64,000 nucleotides of DNA from Rhodocollybia butyracea (GCA_015501585.1 JADNRY010000002.1:248001-312000); one strand, 5' to 3'. Positions 33,389-45,494 are shown, counted from the first letter of the stretch. The notes: generated by a model from the letters alone, not told the origin. A program made the numbers and translations.

Positions 33389-35150
33389 ATGTCCTCAATG
33401 GACAAGGATAAGCAGCCCTCCCTGACTATGGGACCAAGCTCTCGCGGTGGCTCTGAGCTGAAAAAGCTCAAGGCAAACAGTTCAAGATCATTAGGATGGA
33501 CAATAGTCCTACTAATTCTCACGACAACCTTGGCCATTTATCTATTTCCTGAACACTCTCCACTGCAACTTACGCCGTGGACAATATCTTCATCCCACCA
33601 GCAGAACAAACATCCCTTTGCTTATTCACATTATTGGGGCGCGTACTCTCCTTATTATGCCGTGGAAGAATATCGCAGTCCACCCGAGGGATGTCAGGTT
33701 ACGCAGGTATGTGCGAGGCAAATGCTACTATTGCTGGCGTCACTCATTCTATGAATATCCTAGGTCAATATTGTAAGTAATAATCACTACTTTGACACCT
33801 CGTTTTCATATTCTTCCTTGTTCAGATTCAGCGTCATGGTTCACGGTATCCTACCGTAGGACCTGCCTTGATAATGGCATATGCAGTCACCAAATTACAG
33901 AACGTCGAGGTTTACCTTGACTCTGGGTTGGAATTCATCCGCGATTTCACTTTTGACCTCGAAACAGACGAGTTGGTGCCCTTTGGTGCGACCGAGTGAG
34001 TATCAAGTTCAATTTTGCTTCTCACTGGTTGATTTTTGTATCCGTACAGGTCATCGGTAGCTGGCGCAGAAGCCTTTTATCGGTACAGACACCTTTTGAG
34101 CCGGGATAACATTCCTTTTGTTCGTGCTTCTAGTTCAAGCAGGGTTGTGAACTCAGCACGAAACTGGACTGAAGGCTCGTCTTTGTTTTTTTCTTGTGGT
34201 CTATTCCTACGTATTGACCGTACCCCTAGGATTCTCCATCGCGAGCGGCTTTCAGTATAACCCGATCCTGGATCTCGTTCTCGATGCGAAGAGGAACGAC
34301 TCATTGCATAATTATTGTCCGGCGATAGGCTCCCCGGACAGTCAAACCAGCACCTGGATAAATATCTACGCAAAGCCTATTGCTGACCGACTGAACGAGG
34401 CTGCTCCCGGGGCGAATCTCACCTCTATCGAGGTCTATTATCTCATGGCTTTGTGTGCTTTCCACAGTGTGGCGAAAGCAACTGCCAGTGACTGGTGTGG
34501 GGTCTTTGACGAGGAAGCGTGGAAAGGATTCGAGTATGCGATGGATTTAGACAAATACTACGGTACTGGGTGAGTATTCTTTTCTTCTCTTTTCTAGGAA
34601 CTTTGACGTGACTCTTCCCTCTTTCACTAGATATGGACAAACATTAGGTCCAGTCGAAGGTGTAGGATACATCAACGAACTTCTCGCCCGGCTAACTTCC
34701 ACCCCCGTCAACGACACCACACAGACCAACACCACTTTGAACGCGTCCCCAGCGACTTTTCCTCTTAACCGCACCATTTACGCAGACTTTTCGCATGACA
34801 ACCAGCTCATCGCAATATTCTCTGCCATGGGTTTGTTCAGGCAGAAAACACCACTGGATCCAGAACGCTATGATGCTGACCCTAGTAGGACTTGGATAAC
34901 TAGTCAGTTGACACCGTTTGGTGGGAGGATGGTGGTAGAGCGTATGCTCTGCGCGAGCGCAAAGACTCAAACTCAAACGCTAACCGACGGAACACAATAT
35001 GTTCGCGTCCTAGTGAATAATGCGGTTCAACCGCTGGAGTTCTGTACGGGTGTTACGGCGGATGGCCTTTGTGCACTGGACAAATTCGTTGAGAGCCAGG
35101 GGTATGCTACCGGCGGCGGTGGCGGGGATTGGGAAAAGTGTTTTGAATGA
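33389..35150 (+). CDS. Histidine acid phosphatase (phytase-like), type II membrane-anchored
   Basis: Six exons (33389-33706, 33764-33772, 33826-33995, 34050-34174, 34230-34569, 34631-35150) encode 493 residues. These enzymes hydrolyse phosphomonoesters, including phytate in some members, through a phospho-histidine. The active-site motif RHGSRYP is at residues 112-118 and the catalytic HD pair is His376-Asp377 (ADFSHDNQL). The family block NWTEGFSIASGFQYNP is present. Instead of a cleavable signal there is a cytosolic N-terminus and one hydrophobic helix (WTIVLLILTTTLAIYLF, about 37-53), suggesting a type II anchor or uncleaved signal. Several N-x-S/T sites lie in the second half. Exon 2 is only 9 nt, encoding VNI just before the active site, and intron 4 appears to be GC-AG. 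Confidence 0.9.
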
Positions 35151-35407
35151 AGACATTTTTGAAAGTACTAGGCTACCTAATAAAGTCAATCAGTTCGCGA
35201 GACCCAGCTTCATAACTTGAATAACTGTCAGCGGCCTTTATGTAGGGTTCGGATTGCGGGATTGTGTCCTTCGCCTGTTTAGGAATGCGCTCCGGATGTT
35301 CAGGGAGTAACTCATAGTTACTCATTCCCCCGCTCCCGAAACAGAAGCAGACAAACTTGGAACTCTATCCTATGTGCTTCTACTCGACTCAGATACACCG
35401 CCAGACT

Positions 35408-35985
35408 CCTTCCCTTTGCACACTTCAGACACTCTCCAATCCCTCTCCATTTGTATCTGCAATCTCCACCGTTTACCTACCTTCATTGGCGAATTCTTGG
35501 ATTCCCCGTGCTATCCAGGACTGAAACAACCGGTCCGATAACTTAGTGAATACGAGGAATCCTCTAATTAGGCCCACAGCTGCGATGGCGGTACCAACAC
35601 CATGAAGGCTTGGCCACAAACAAAAGCCACCTTCGGTCCAGTTCCTCGTTACATACTTCTACATTAAAACGCCGTCACCCATCCTCCTGCACACCCCCGA
35701 GCTAGACTCGCTCACCTTCTACCAAGATCACTTGTCTGCAGCACGTTTGGAACGGATGTCCGGGGAACGAGCCCGCAGTCTCCAAGATATCGTAAAAAGC
35801 GTCTAGCGTTTTCGGTGAAGTCGTCGAGCCTTGTTCCTTGCCACCATTGTCCATGTCATCCTCAACGTCAGATTGATACTTGTTTTTGCCTTTCCCCATT
35901 CCTTCTCTGTCCCCTCGCTTGATTTTTCGAGCTCCCTCCGGGTCCGTTACTTGTTTCGCCGGTATCTTCCAGAAACATCGTTTTT
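35408..35985. pseudogene. Shrunken local duplication: F-box fragment plus RTC4-gene fragment
   Basis: Two blocks match sequence 9-11 kb downstream in the same order and orientation. Block A (about 35408-35763) is a diverged copy of about 44514-44897, an F-box-like remnant. Block B (about 35820-35985) is a copy of about 46853-47031, inside exon 4 of the RTC4-domain gene. On the minus strand it still reads GKGKNKYQSDVEDDMDN. Block B has small indels, including loss of about 20 bp near 35845 and a 5-6-bp insertion near 35940. In the source locus the blocks are about 2 kb apart, here about 55 bp. This is best read as a duplicated segment that lost its middle. It encodes nothing intact. Confidence 0.75.
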
Positions 35986-36660
35986 CTGATCAATCTATTC
36001 TTGCTTTGGGCAGCAAGCAGTTAACTGGGACCTGTATCCATAACCTGGCAGTACACCACTACCACAACCATGGGCTCCCAACGCGTAACTTTCCCGTTGC
36101 TGGCACGCTAGTACCACAGCGCGAAGCTGAGAACGGGCTAGCTTCTTCCTGCTCTATTCTTTATACAGTCCCGTCCTCCAACGCTCTCATTCACTCATCT
36201 CCTGGTATTGCTTAATATTCGCAATTACTTCCGCGTACGTCCTGGTTGCTGGATCCGGTACTCAGTACTACATACATCGGCAAACTCAGCATATTCGGAA
36301 GAGGACTCCTCCCCATTTTCTGGCCCGTATACTCGACTCGCCGACTTGTTGACCCCGGATCCACTCGGTTTAGGATTTGATTTGGAGTTCAACGCGGTTT
36401 CAGCATAGTATAGCGAGATGTTTTTGTCGTGGCGCTGGAGCTGGTAGTTGTGCTTTGGCTTGTGATCCATCCTCTCCCCTCATTACTGATATTTAATTGT
36501 GAGTATATAGTCAGCCTACTTAGTTTTCCTTGCTACTGAACTCATTCAATGATCATCATTATCAGGCAAAGTGTAAATAAAAGAGCAATAATCAAGCACA
36601 ATCAACTAGAAACAATGCTAAGTAGCATGCATATGGGTTGAACAATAAAGTAATGAAAAG
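35986..36660. other. Intergenic, no gene recognised
   Basis: No motif-bearing frame. The short overlapping frames at 35880-36215 and 36208-36470 look like chance. Confidence 0.5.
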
Positions 36661-38329
36661 TTAAATATGTGGGATAAGAGCTGTCCATTGAACAGTCTCT
36701 AAAGCCTTAGAAGGCAGGTTTTTCAATTCTATGAATGGCAGTACAACGAGAATAAGGCGAGCAGATGCGTATAAGAAAATACTCAGCAAGCCCCAAACTG
36801 CACCTGCCCAGACAGGCATAATCAGTATCCAGCTGAGTGTTGCCAGTGGAGCACCTGTGATAATCAATGATGATATCCTCCATAGCAATTGTTCCCTGGC
36901 ACCTGGAAAAGTCAGTCCCCAAGCAGTGCAGTGAATAGCACCAAATATTGTTGCTGCAACATAGGGGATGAGAGAAAATTCCCCCCGAATTCAATGCCCA
37001 GATGATCTTCAAAGGACTGAACTTTTTCTGCACTGAGGTCTAATCCACTACCTGTAATATTCCTCAGCCAAAAGAGAGCCAAGAATGGATAGTGAAACAG
37101 GAATACCACAACTGTGAAAAACTTCACAATTGTACTTGAACTCTCATATTCATTTACAAAATCCTTGGGGATCGGCGCTAGGAAATAGCTGCAAACAAAT
37201 TTCCAGATTGCATGAACTGTTTGCCAGATGGTATTGAGAATGGATGAGGAGAATGTTAGCTGCTTCGGGGCCTGGTGGGCAGACAGTAAATGAGCAGTTG
37301 GATCATCCACATGATCCCCTTCTTGAATGGCTGCAGAATCAAGATCAGGGGATGCAGAAGGAGACTGAGAAATCATGTGCCAGGTGGAACTTTCGGAGAC
37401 ATCAATCTCAGCCTGAGGCGCCACCTTTTGCGTTCGTTGAATGCGAATAGGACACCCCACTCCCTGCGGCTTGTTCCACCAGAAGAAATACAACAGAATA
37501 TTCAGGAAAGCAAAGGCAGCTGTCATAACTTCGAGCTCAGTGGCGGGTAGCTCTTGAACTACTCTAGCCAAGAGTTGAAGGACCAACCAAGTAGTTTGGG
37601 CAACAGCAATGAGTTTGGAGAATCCATCACTGTGACTGCGGTCCTTGACTTCACGTTCAGTCATTTGGCCAATGAAGTCCGCATGAGCTAGAAGTGAACG
37701 ACCATCGAGTTCATTATTGTTGTAAGTGGCGCCATCAAGGCTCTGGGCAATCTTCTTGCCTTGTTCGTCTATTTTATCAATATCGTGTGGCATGACTCGT
37801 AAAACGCAGATAAACTTTTCGCTTTCATATAGGGCAAATCCTCCCATCAATGCAAAGAATGCATGGGACTCTGTCCATTTCTTCTCTTGGAGACCTAGTG
37901 TCATAAGAGATTAGTGCCAAATTTGGTGCAAGATTTAAGGATCATACGGTTTGCAAGTATCCTTGCACAGGACCAGTCACGGTATGCCCAGTACAACATC
38001 ATCTCTGGCACAATCAGAGTGACCAGCATCAAGAATATCTTTTCTGCCAGAACTCTCAACCCGTTGTCCTTTGGTCCTGGAATGTTGGGATGAATCGATA
38101 CCCAAGTACAAGCAATGAGCACACTAGCGCAGCTCCAAAATATCTGAAGTGTAGTCCGACAGCGTATACTGCATGTTCCTGGTGTGAAGTTATCTCTGGA
38201 AGTGATGGTGGACGCTGACAAGATTTCTGTGATATTCACAACCTCGGTTGCCGATGCGTTCAACAGGTATGGGATGAGCATCGTAGGACAGATACAAGAA
38301 GTTAATGGAAAGTTCCAGTGCGAGTTCAT
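36661..38329 (-). CDS. Multi-pass membrane protein of a fungal family with a WWNKP motif, frame-shifted
   Basis: Exon 1 (38329-37948) and exon 2 (37894-36661) are joined by a clean GT-AG intron. The N-terminal part has CTWVSIHPNIPGP and a conserved helix. Next come KKWTESHAFFALMGGFALYE, DRSHSDGFSKLIAVAQTTWLV, LPATELEVMTAAFAFLNILLYFFWWNKP and, after a variable hydrophilic loop, a C-terminal set of helices (IFGAIHCTAWGLTFPG, LPSKALETVQWTALIPHI). This pattern is common in uncharacterised Agaricomycete membrane proteins. The first part and the C-terminal helices lie in different frames. The shift maps to a six-G run (plus-strand C run 36981-36986), and one extra base there would restore a continuous reading. 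Either the gene is newly inactivated or the base count is a sequencing error. Function unknown. Confidence 0.7.
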
Positions 38330-40352
38330 ACACTGCTCTGTCTAACTCTGAATCAATGCGTTTCAAGGCTACTCGGAGGCGGTTCCATGAGGATGATTTC
38401 GTTCAACAGTCATAAGATCCTCTGAACAGTGGAGGTTTAAAACGTTACTGTAACATTCCGGCGTTCAGCTCTTGGACCATGCCGTGTTATAAACTCTTCC
38501 TTCCTTCTGATCATGCTAATTGCTTCTCAGCACCGTGAAAAAACGGTGCATGCACCCCATGTACTCAAATATTGAATCCAGCTAGATATTTATTCTGAGC
38601 ATAGTGGCTACTAGCTAGCTTGCATACTCATATCCCCGACTCTGACCAAAGGGAAGAGAGGGTCTTGTGGACCTCGTTTCTTATCTGATTTTTCAGATTT
38701 CTGCATCATCCCACGCGGATGACAGTTAGATAGTACTACTACTACTACTAGTAGTAGTAGTATTATACACGGCTCCACTCTACAGCGGGGTCCCGCGAGG
38801 GAACAGCCGGACCCTAGGGGAGAGAGAAGCGGCGAGCTCGACCCACAGAGGGAAGGTAGACTGCAAACTCTCCCAGAGAGTTACAAGATGTTGTATATAG
38901 TTATCCCTAATCACCACCATCTAAGTCATCCGACAAACAAACCACTTCCAGTGGGAAATCACCTCGTGAATAAACTTAGCGGCGGGGACCACATGGTTCC
39001 AATGACAAATGAACAACAAGTGATGAAGCATCCGTGAAGGTCCTGTTGTGTGGTAAAGGAAAGTAATGGACATGATATCAAGGAAGGCGAAAGGAGAACG
39101 GGGGCATGCGGAGAATGCATTCACTGACTATCGGTGAGTTAGGAATTGAGTGGTAGGCGTCGACCACTTACCTCCTCGTTGATTAGATTTTTATCCACGT
39201 AAGTACTCAAAAGTAAAGTCACACCAGAGGCGGGGACCGCTATGCTTCGCGCAGCGCTACGGATGATATAGTCTATTTCTTTGTTTGACTATCGTACATT
39301 TGCACTGGCAGATACAGTCATGTTTGTGAACATGGACGAATCAAATATTATTTTTATCGATCTTTCCTGGTGATCTCGGCGAAGGACCTCATATGGACCC
39401 TCTAGCAATGGCGAGAGAACATATAATACACGTTCTGCGGTTGGAAAATTACAAATCCACTAGCATAATAGACGCAGTGCTAGACATGAGTACCAGCATT
39501 CGAGGCAGAACAGTATAAGTAGGGTCCTTCAAAGGAGACAGTAAAAGTAAGATCAGGCACTGCATCCTCACTGTCCGATAACGAATGCGTAGAGCGGACT
39601 GCAGGTGGCGAACGTTTGAACATCCATACGCGTCAACGGCAAATAACATACGACACTGAAATACGAGAAAACTCGGCGCAGCAAGTGATATGTAGAATCT
39701 GCCATAGCACAGGTCAAGTGGAAACCCTGTGCTTCCGAAGGGAGCATGAGACAGAAATCCCAATGTTATTTGTATCGTGCTTGGTTGCGCAGGAGAGGAC
39801 GATATTCTTGAATAAGATTTGGATAAGATGCATGGAGTCCGCGCTATGGTAGCGTTGAACGGACAAGGAACCAGTAGTGAAAACATACGAAAGCGAAAGT
39901 GTGCCGTTGAGAATGAGTTTGCGGTATTGAGACAGCCGCATCATCATGTTCAAACATTCAAGTTCCACTGTCTCTTTTCTAGTGACGATGTATTTCCTCG
40001 CTGAAGGGCTACTACTAGAGAAGCAGTTGACGTTGGTAAGAGCTTTGGCCAACGGCGGTACGGGTTGTATGTTTGAATTAATTTGGTACACTCCTCACAT
40101 AACCAATTAAGAACACGAAGGATGCATGGATGCACGCAAGCAAAACGTAAACGCAACTCGAACGACCACTAGAATTTGAAGCAAATGCAAATAGTTTCCT
40201 GATCAGCGTTGACGCTGTTATACCCGAGGGGGAAAACGTGCTTTCCCGTTATCATGTCTGTGAATAGCTGGAGGAAACTAACACAAAAAGAACGACCCCG
40301 CCTACTAATCGTCGGGGAGCGCTTGATAATACTTATGCACACATACCTGGGG
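38330..40352. other. Gene-poor interval, no gene recognised
   Basis: About 2 kb without a supported gene. It holds the palindromic trinucleotide repeat at 38737-38762 and a 12-bp palindrome GGTGCATGCACC (38545-38556). Minus-strand frames at 39449-39886 and 39714-40156 lack motifs and splice logic. Confidence 0.5.
38737..38762. repeat. Perfect 26-bp palindrome of (TAC)n/(GTA)n
   Basis: TACTACTACTACT is followed immediately by its reverse complement, centred between 38749 and 38750 with no spacer. It can form a hairpin or cruciform. The flanks quickly lose symmetry. Confidence 0.9.
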
Positions 40353-40357
40353 GTTTT

Positions 40358-40753
40358 TCAATTCGAACCCGTGATGTATTCCGAGTCGTTGTACATTTCA
40401 TCTGGAACCAAAGGCTCTAACAGCTCTCTAAGCGACGTGAGAAAGTTTGGATCATCCACGCCTTCCAAGTTCCCAAGTTGTATCATCACACAGTCGATAC
40501 AGAGTTTGAGATTGGATACCGAATTGCTATCGCCTGGTACGCGGAAGAATACTCTCAGATTTGGTACCACCCCAAGGGCCAAGGCAAGGATTCCGTCCGC
40601 AAGGAAGGGGAGAATGATGGGGAACTTTTTGTTGAAGGTAATTTCTTTCTTGGAGACGGCTGATGGCGTCGAGGGATTTTCCGACGGTCGAAGGGGTTGA
40701 ACGCTGCATCCTGGCAAGAGCCTCAGTGTCACTGTATCTTGAATGAATTCCAA
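40358..40753 (-). CDS. Unrecognised open frame, possible exon
   Basis: A 131-codon frame with protein-like composition includes KLCIDCVMIQLGNLEGVDD and LTSLRELLEPLVPDEMYND. The alternative frame over 40850-40600 is also open and has a plausible helix (LDAISRLQERNYLQQK). I could not build a full gene or name a family. It is listed as possible coding sequence only. Confidence 0.25.
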   Translation of the reverse strand: MEFIQDTVTLRLLPGCSVQPLRPSENPSTPSAVSKKEITFNKKFPIILPFLADGILALALGVVPNLRVFFRVPGDSNSVSNLKLCIDCVMIQLGNLEGVDDPNFLTSLRELLEPLVPDEMYNDSEYITGSN

Positions 40754-41407
40754 AAAAACACAAGTAAATGTACGGAGGCAGTCTCGATCTCAGATATGTT
40801 GGGTGGTTTCCCTCGCAAGTGGGTCTCGGGGTCCTCGGGAGAGATGTGATGAGAAGAACGCAAAGTAGCGAGCCTTTGAATATGCTTTCACTGTTACTAC
40901 ATGGGTCGGTCAGAGCATGGGTCATAGATCTAGAGGTGATAGTGACTTTACGGATTTGGATTTTTTCGTGAACTGTTTTCATTACTCGACTTTGGGCCCC
41001 AACAGCCACCGTTGCTCCAAAGCGTTACTGTCGAAGGGATGTCCGAGAGATGTCGTGGACGAGTTGATAGGAGAGACCGTCGAAACATGTTCAGAGTGGG
41101 CGAACGCCACGCTTTTGTCCTTTTGCCGGTCTCTCATAATGTGCGGGACGACCTTGAATATTTGACAGCATCTCGATTAAGATTGCCTTTAAGTGTAAGA
41201 AGGGGCAAGTGTAAAGGAGCCTACGTAGATCGATTCTGTTATAGATATTGACATCTAAGAATCTACGATAAAAGAGCTTACTTTTTGGCATGTCGTCAAC
41301 TGCACGACAGGAATCCGACGCTTGAAAATGAAGCCAGAACAATGTGATTGAGCTGTTTTCGTCTTCCTTGCCTGGCGTGGACGCACGATATCTGATACTA
41401 GATTTTG

Positions 41408-41899
41408 TCAAAGACTGAGTACTAAGTACTCAGCGCTCAGCTCTGAAGCCTTTCCTTTGCTAGATGAACGAGAACTCGAAGGAGATCTTTCTGCGTGACC
41501 ATTTGCATACCGTTCGTAGCTTTTGTTCCTTTTGAAAGTTTATTGTCAGTCTGGATGTAGAAGTTGTAGGATAGCCAATAGTAAAACTACGTCCTCTGTT
41601 AGGTGGAAATTAGCAGAGCGTAGATGATTACCATGGAAAACTTACCGGTCCAAGGAAACACTACTCCGAATTCCAAAGACTGTGTAACGTGTTAAGAGGC
41701 TGAAGTGGGTGGAGGAAAGCAAGCTGACAGCGTTCAATATACTACATAGGCGCTCTACGGCATCATTCGTACCAAGAAAGACTGAAAGTATATGATGGAA
41801 GATCGTGCGAGGTTCTCGGGTTGGATGTAGGGAGTTGCAGCTTGCAAGGGCGCGGCGACGCTCCTGTGCGATAGCGTGGCACATTTTAGGCAGCCACAT
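41408..41899 (-). CDS. Small hypothetical protein, two exons
   Basis: Exon 1 (41899-41646) starts at an ATG (MWLPKMCHAIAQERRRALAS) and ends at a good donor GTAAGTTTTC. The acceptor at about 41538 (TTTCAAAAG) continues in frame into a Ser-rich tail (NKSYERYANGHAERSPSSS) and a stop at 41408. Composition is plausible and no family is recognised. The acceptor is a weak AAAAG. Confidence 0.3.
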
Positions 41900-42299
41900 G
41901 CTCGAAATCAGCTGCTTCCATTCAGAGGGCTGTCCTGTCCAGCTTGACTTTTTCTCAAATCTCTACACCTTCCATCAATGACTCGTGTACAACACACCTT
42001 TCTGGACCGTGCCGGGTAATTCACAAAAATGGTGCCAAAGCTGTTATCGATGGCCACTGATATAAAGTCGCAGTTTACTTAACCGTCTTTTGCCTTACGG
42101 GCTCATACATTGAAGAACTCATACCTTCTATCCCTATTTGACGCGTTACGTGGTCAGTATACAATATTTGTTTGACAATATTCGGTCACCTCAATTGACC
42201 CCCGCCCAGTTTCAATCCCAGTTCAATCCATTTCGCCCCAGGCCTTAGCGCTTAGCCCAGTGGGATGACCCGACGTAAGCGACGAAGAAATCCTCAAAG

Positions 42300-42460
42300 A
42301 CCAGGACATCATCCAGGACCAGGATCTGGGCATCCTGCAGTACCAGGGCATAGTCCAGGACCCAGTGGGCATCCTCCAGGAACTTTGGCCTCGGCATGGC
42401 ATCCTCCAGGACCAGGGCATCCTCCGGAACCAGAGTATCCTCCAGGACCAGAGCGTACAT
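42300..42460 (+). repeat. Degenerate 15-18-bp minisatellite, open in two frames
   Basis: Imperfect units related to GGCATCCTCCAGGACCAG repeat about nine times. The plus strand reads as GHPPGPG-type repeats and the minus strand as (LVLEDA)n. The units differ by substitutions and small indels in multiples of three, so both frames stay open. Confidence 0.8.
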
Positions 42461-44243
42461 CTCCAACAGTAAGTGTATTTTCACTAGAAGCCACAATCTC
42501 GAGAACACCCTCCTCTAGATGTTTCCAGGATGTGGACCCGCGGAGTTCAATTACTGTACTTTCAATGCAGTACAGGGGTCTCTGTACAAGGCTGCTACTC
42601 ACAACACTAACCACAACGGTATCTCTGCAAATGTTCCTATTCAGTATAACTTTAACTTTACGGTGTCGATTACTGTTACTAAAGAAAGTTCGATAATAAT
42701 GTACGTCTTTTTGTCACTTGCTCACAGATATAGATTTTTTACAAACGAAGATCCTCGCTCTTCATTTTTTTGGAGATACGGGTACTAGGATGATAAAAGA
42801 GTTTTCACTTCATGACCAACACACTATACCACACCACACAATTATACCAATATACCACACTACACAATATACCACGCATCATAACAAGTTGGACATAGGT
42901 CATATACAAAGGCCGTTTTACACTCCTTTACACCACGCTCTTTTAATTGGTGTGAAGTGATTTTTTTTCTTCCTGGTACGGGTATATCGCGGTGGGTTAT
43001 AACTTTCGAACATACATATGTGCATAATCATTTCTGATTCATTTCATCACGGTACATCGCCTGTTTACTCTGACTCATTTCTCTACCCGTTACTCTGATT
43101 CGTTTCGCTACCCGTTTACTTACTCTTGATTCACTTCTGTTCACTCAACTATGGCCCGCCGGGCGACTGTGGCGGACCAATCCCCCTAGTAGCCTTATAT
43201 AAGGCGAATTCATCAATTCTCAGGCTGTCGGCTGCGTTTATCATGAGCGCCGACCTGCGCCGACTCTGCAGTTTCACAGATTATATTCACAACAACTCAG
43301 CGCAATCATCATATTGATACATCTGCGTAACCTTGTCCACTCCCCTCCCTCGAGGCTCTGATACTCATCCTGGCCGAATATGTGCGATGCTTGCCAAATG
43401 ATCCGAAGGTGCTGCACGCACATCTTTGATTGCCGCGGTAAAGCTCGACGTTTCCCCAGATCCCTCGTCGCCTACACGGCCAGACGCTCGGATGCACTTG
43501 GGTTCTGCCGATACCGGCAGTGCCTGGGCCAACATATAGCCTAACGTTGCCGGACACTCGCTCCGTGATTTTCCTCGCACGAACTTAGCCCCCACTCCGG
43601 CCCGACAGATATATCTTTTTGCCAGAGACGTCTCCAGTTTTCCAGATAGCTGTCAACTATAATCTACTGATTACCGGTCACTGGCACCGCTGATACAGGC
43701 TCTCGTGTCCATGCTCCCAATCGAACGAAACGTCGCCGGGGTATGTGATACAAATTTACATATTACTCTCTATCCACTCACCGATGGTCAGTGCCATACT
43801 GCGCGAGCTTCTCGTTTCCATTGGTTTCGCGTACTGGGCTCTGTGTCCCTGCGGCTCTGGCCCTCATTAACATTTTTCCTGTCTTGTTTCATTTATCTCA
43901 TTTCATTCTCCTATTCTCATAAGTTTAAATACCTGAGAGCCGCGGTAGCACTACAAATTTTCCTCTGTCTAACTTGTCCGTGTACGCTCTCGGGTATGTT
44001 CATTGTTCAAAGCCTTGGCCTTACCTATCAAGTTTTCCTCTGTCCAACTTGACTGTGTATACTCTCAGCTGTATCGTTTGTATATTCTTTTTCGCTATCC
44101 TCCCTCGTGCCCTTATCAAATAGTTTGTCTATTTCACTCATGTACACTACGCACCCTAGTTCACTCAATACAAACAAACTGGCAGGGAGTCACTGGGTGA
44201 CTCTCATGTTCGTTGAGCGTCCCCAATCGGATGAAACGGCGTT

Positions 44244-44997
44244 GTGGAAGTGCTAGCTACCCCACTAGTAACTAGTGCCTTATACTTTACAAATCGCCTT
44301 ACAACTTCAAAGACTTTATCATTCCGCTTTGACCGCTTCTCTCTTTCCCTTTACTTCCACCATCGATTCTCTACTTTATCTCCCCTTTCTCCCTGCGCCT
44401 TCTGGACTCGAGGATCCGCCTGGAAGATGTGTACGCCAAAGAGAAGCGAGTATTTGTGGGAAGTGGAAAGATCTAGAGACGGCGGAAATGGCGAACGTTC
44501 GAACGTTCGTCTTGCATTCCCTCTGCACACTTCAAATACTCTTTCTACTCTCCGATCCCGCGATCTGGACCGTTTCTCTGCTATCATTGGCGAACTCTTG
44601 GAATCACCGTGCCCTCCAGGACTGAAAGAACTAGTCGTATACCTCAGTGAATACGAGGAATTCTCTAATCAGGCCTATAGTTGTTAGTTCGATGGTGGCA
44701 TCAATACGGCTTGGCCACAGACATCCTTCATCGATGTCATCCTTTGGTCCAGCGGCTCATTTTAATACATCCCTCTACACTGAAGACGCGGTCACCCCAA
44801 TGACGAACCTTAGCGATCCTTCTGCGCACCCCCGAGCTAGATTCCTCCTTTTACCAAGCTCACTCGAGTCGTCTGCAGCACGTTCGGAACGGATGTCTGT
44901 GGATCCGCTGTTGAAACCCTGTTATAGCTATACTGCGTGGGCCAGATACACGATTCCGACATGTTGCTCGTTCCAAGATCGAAGTACCTCAAGTTGA
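44244..44997 (+). pseudogene. F-box-like gene remnant
   Basis: The plus-strand frame ending near 44687 contains LRSRDLDRFSAIIGELLESPCPPGLKE, typical of the leucine-rich part of basidiomycete F-box proteins, followed by a stop in SNQAYSC. Downstream sequence to 44997 continues in other frames. A diverged copy of 44514-44897 lies at 35408-35763. No F-box itself is visible, so the remnant is 5'-truncated. Confidence 0.4.
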
Positions 44998-45489
44998 GGG
45001 TATCTAGCGAATAGTTCGATGACGATCAGCCAATTATTGATATGGTTCTCTCTCTCGCTGGATGCCGGATTCGAATCTGGCCACTATCTGGCCTCAGATA
45101 TTAACTGGTATTGCGTGGTTGAGGACTGTGTAATCAAAAATGTGGAACTGGTTGTTGGACGAGAAGGTGAACGGGCTGTAGCATTTCTGGAATCTGGATC
45201 GGTACTCTCATTATCACGGAATCTGGCGTAGCATTCAAGGGGGGCCACTGACTCTTTTGATCCTGCAATGGATATGCTCAGGCTGCTTATGGATTAACAT
45301 TCAAGGAGGGCCAAGTCCGGATTTGAAGTTTGAACGGGCGTTTGAGCGGTTTGCAAAGCAGAAAGTGAACCTGTGGACCATTCATTATAAAGGAGTAGAG
45401 TAAAAAGGAGAGGAAGGAGGGCAGTGAGCTGCGGACTCGGTATTTAACTCCAAATCGTCGCAGGATAATCTCCTGTACTCAAGTAGGCT

Positions 45490-45494
45490 AAAAA
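45490..45494 (-). terminator. RNA polymerase III terminator of tRNA-Ala
   Basis: A five-T run on the minus strand lies 28 nt past the 3' end of the tRNA gene at 45522. Confidence 0.5.

Larger units (their letters stand above)
41900..45489. other. Gene-poor interval with repeats and remnants
   Basis: About 3.6 kb. Contents include the minisatellite at 42300-42460. A short plus-strand frame at about 42519-42710 (GCGPAEFNYCTFNAVQG) resembles the sequence found at the N-terminus of some agaric NTPase proteins. Further along are an A/C-rich simple repeat around 42825-42880, T/C-rich DNA at 43030-43140 and the F-box remnant at 44244-44997. No intact gene is seen. Confidence 0.45.

Noticed and set aside
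45055..45085. tRNA T-arm-like sequence CCGGATTCGAATCTGG
   Set aside because: No matching acceptor, D-arm or anticodon arm around it.
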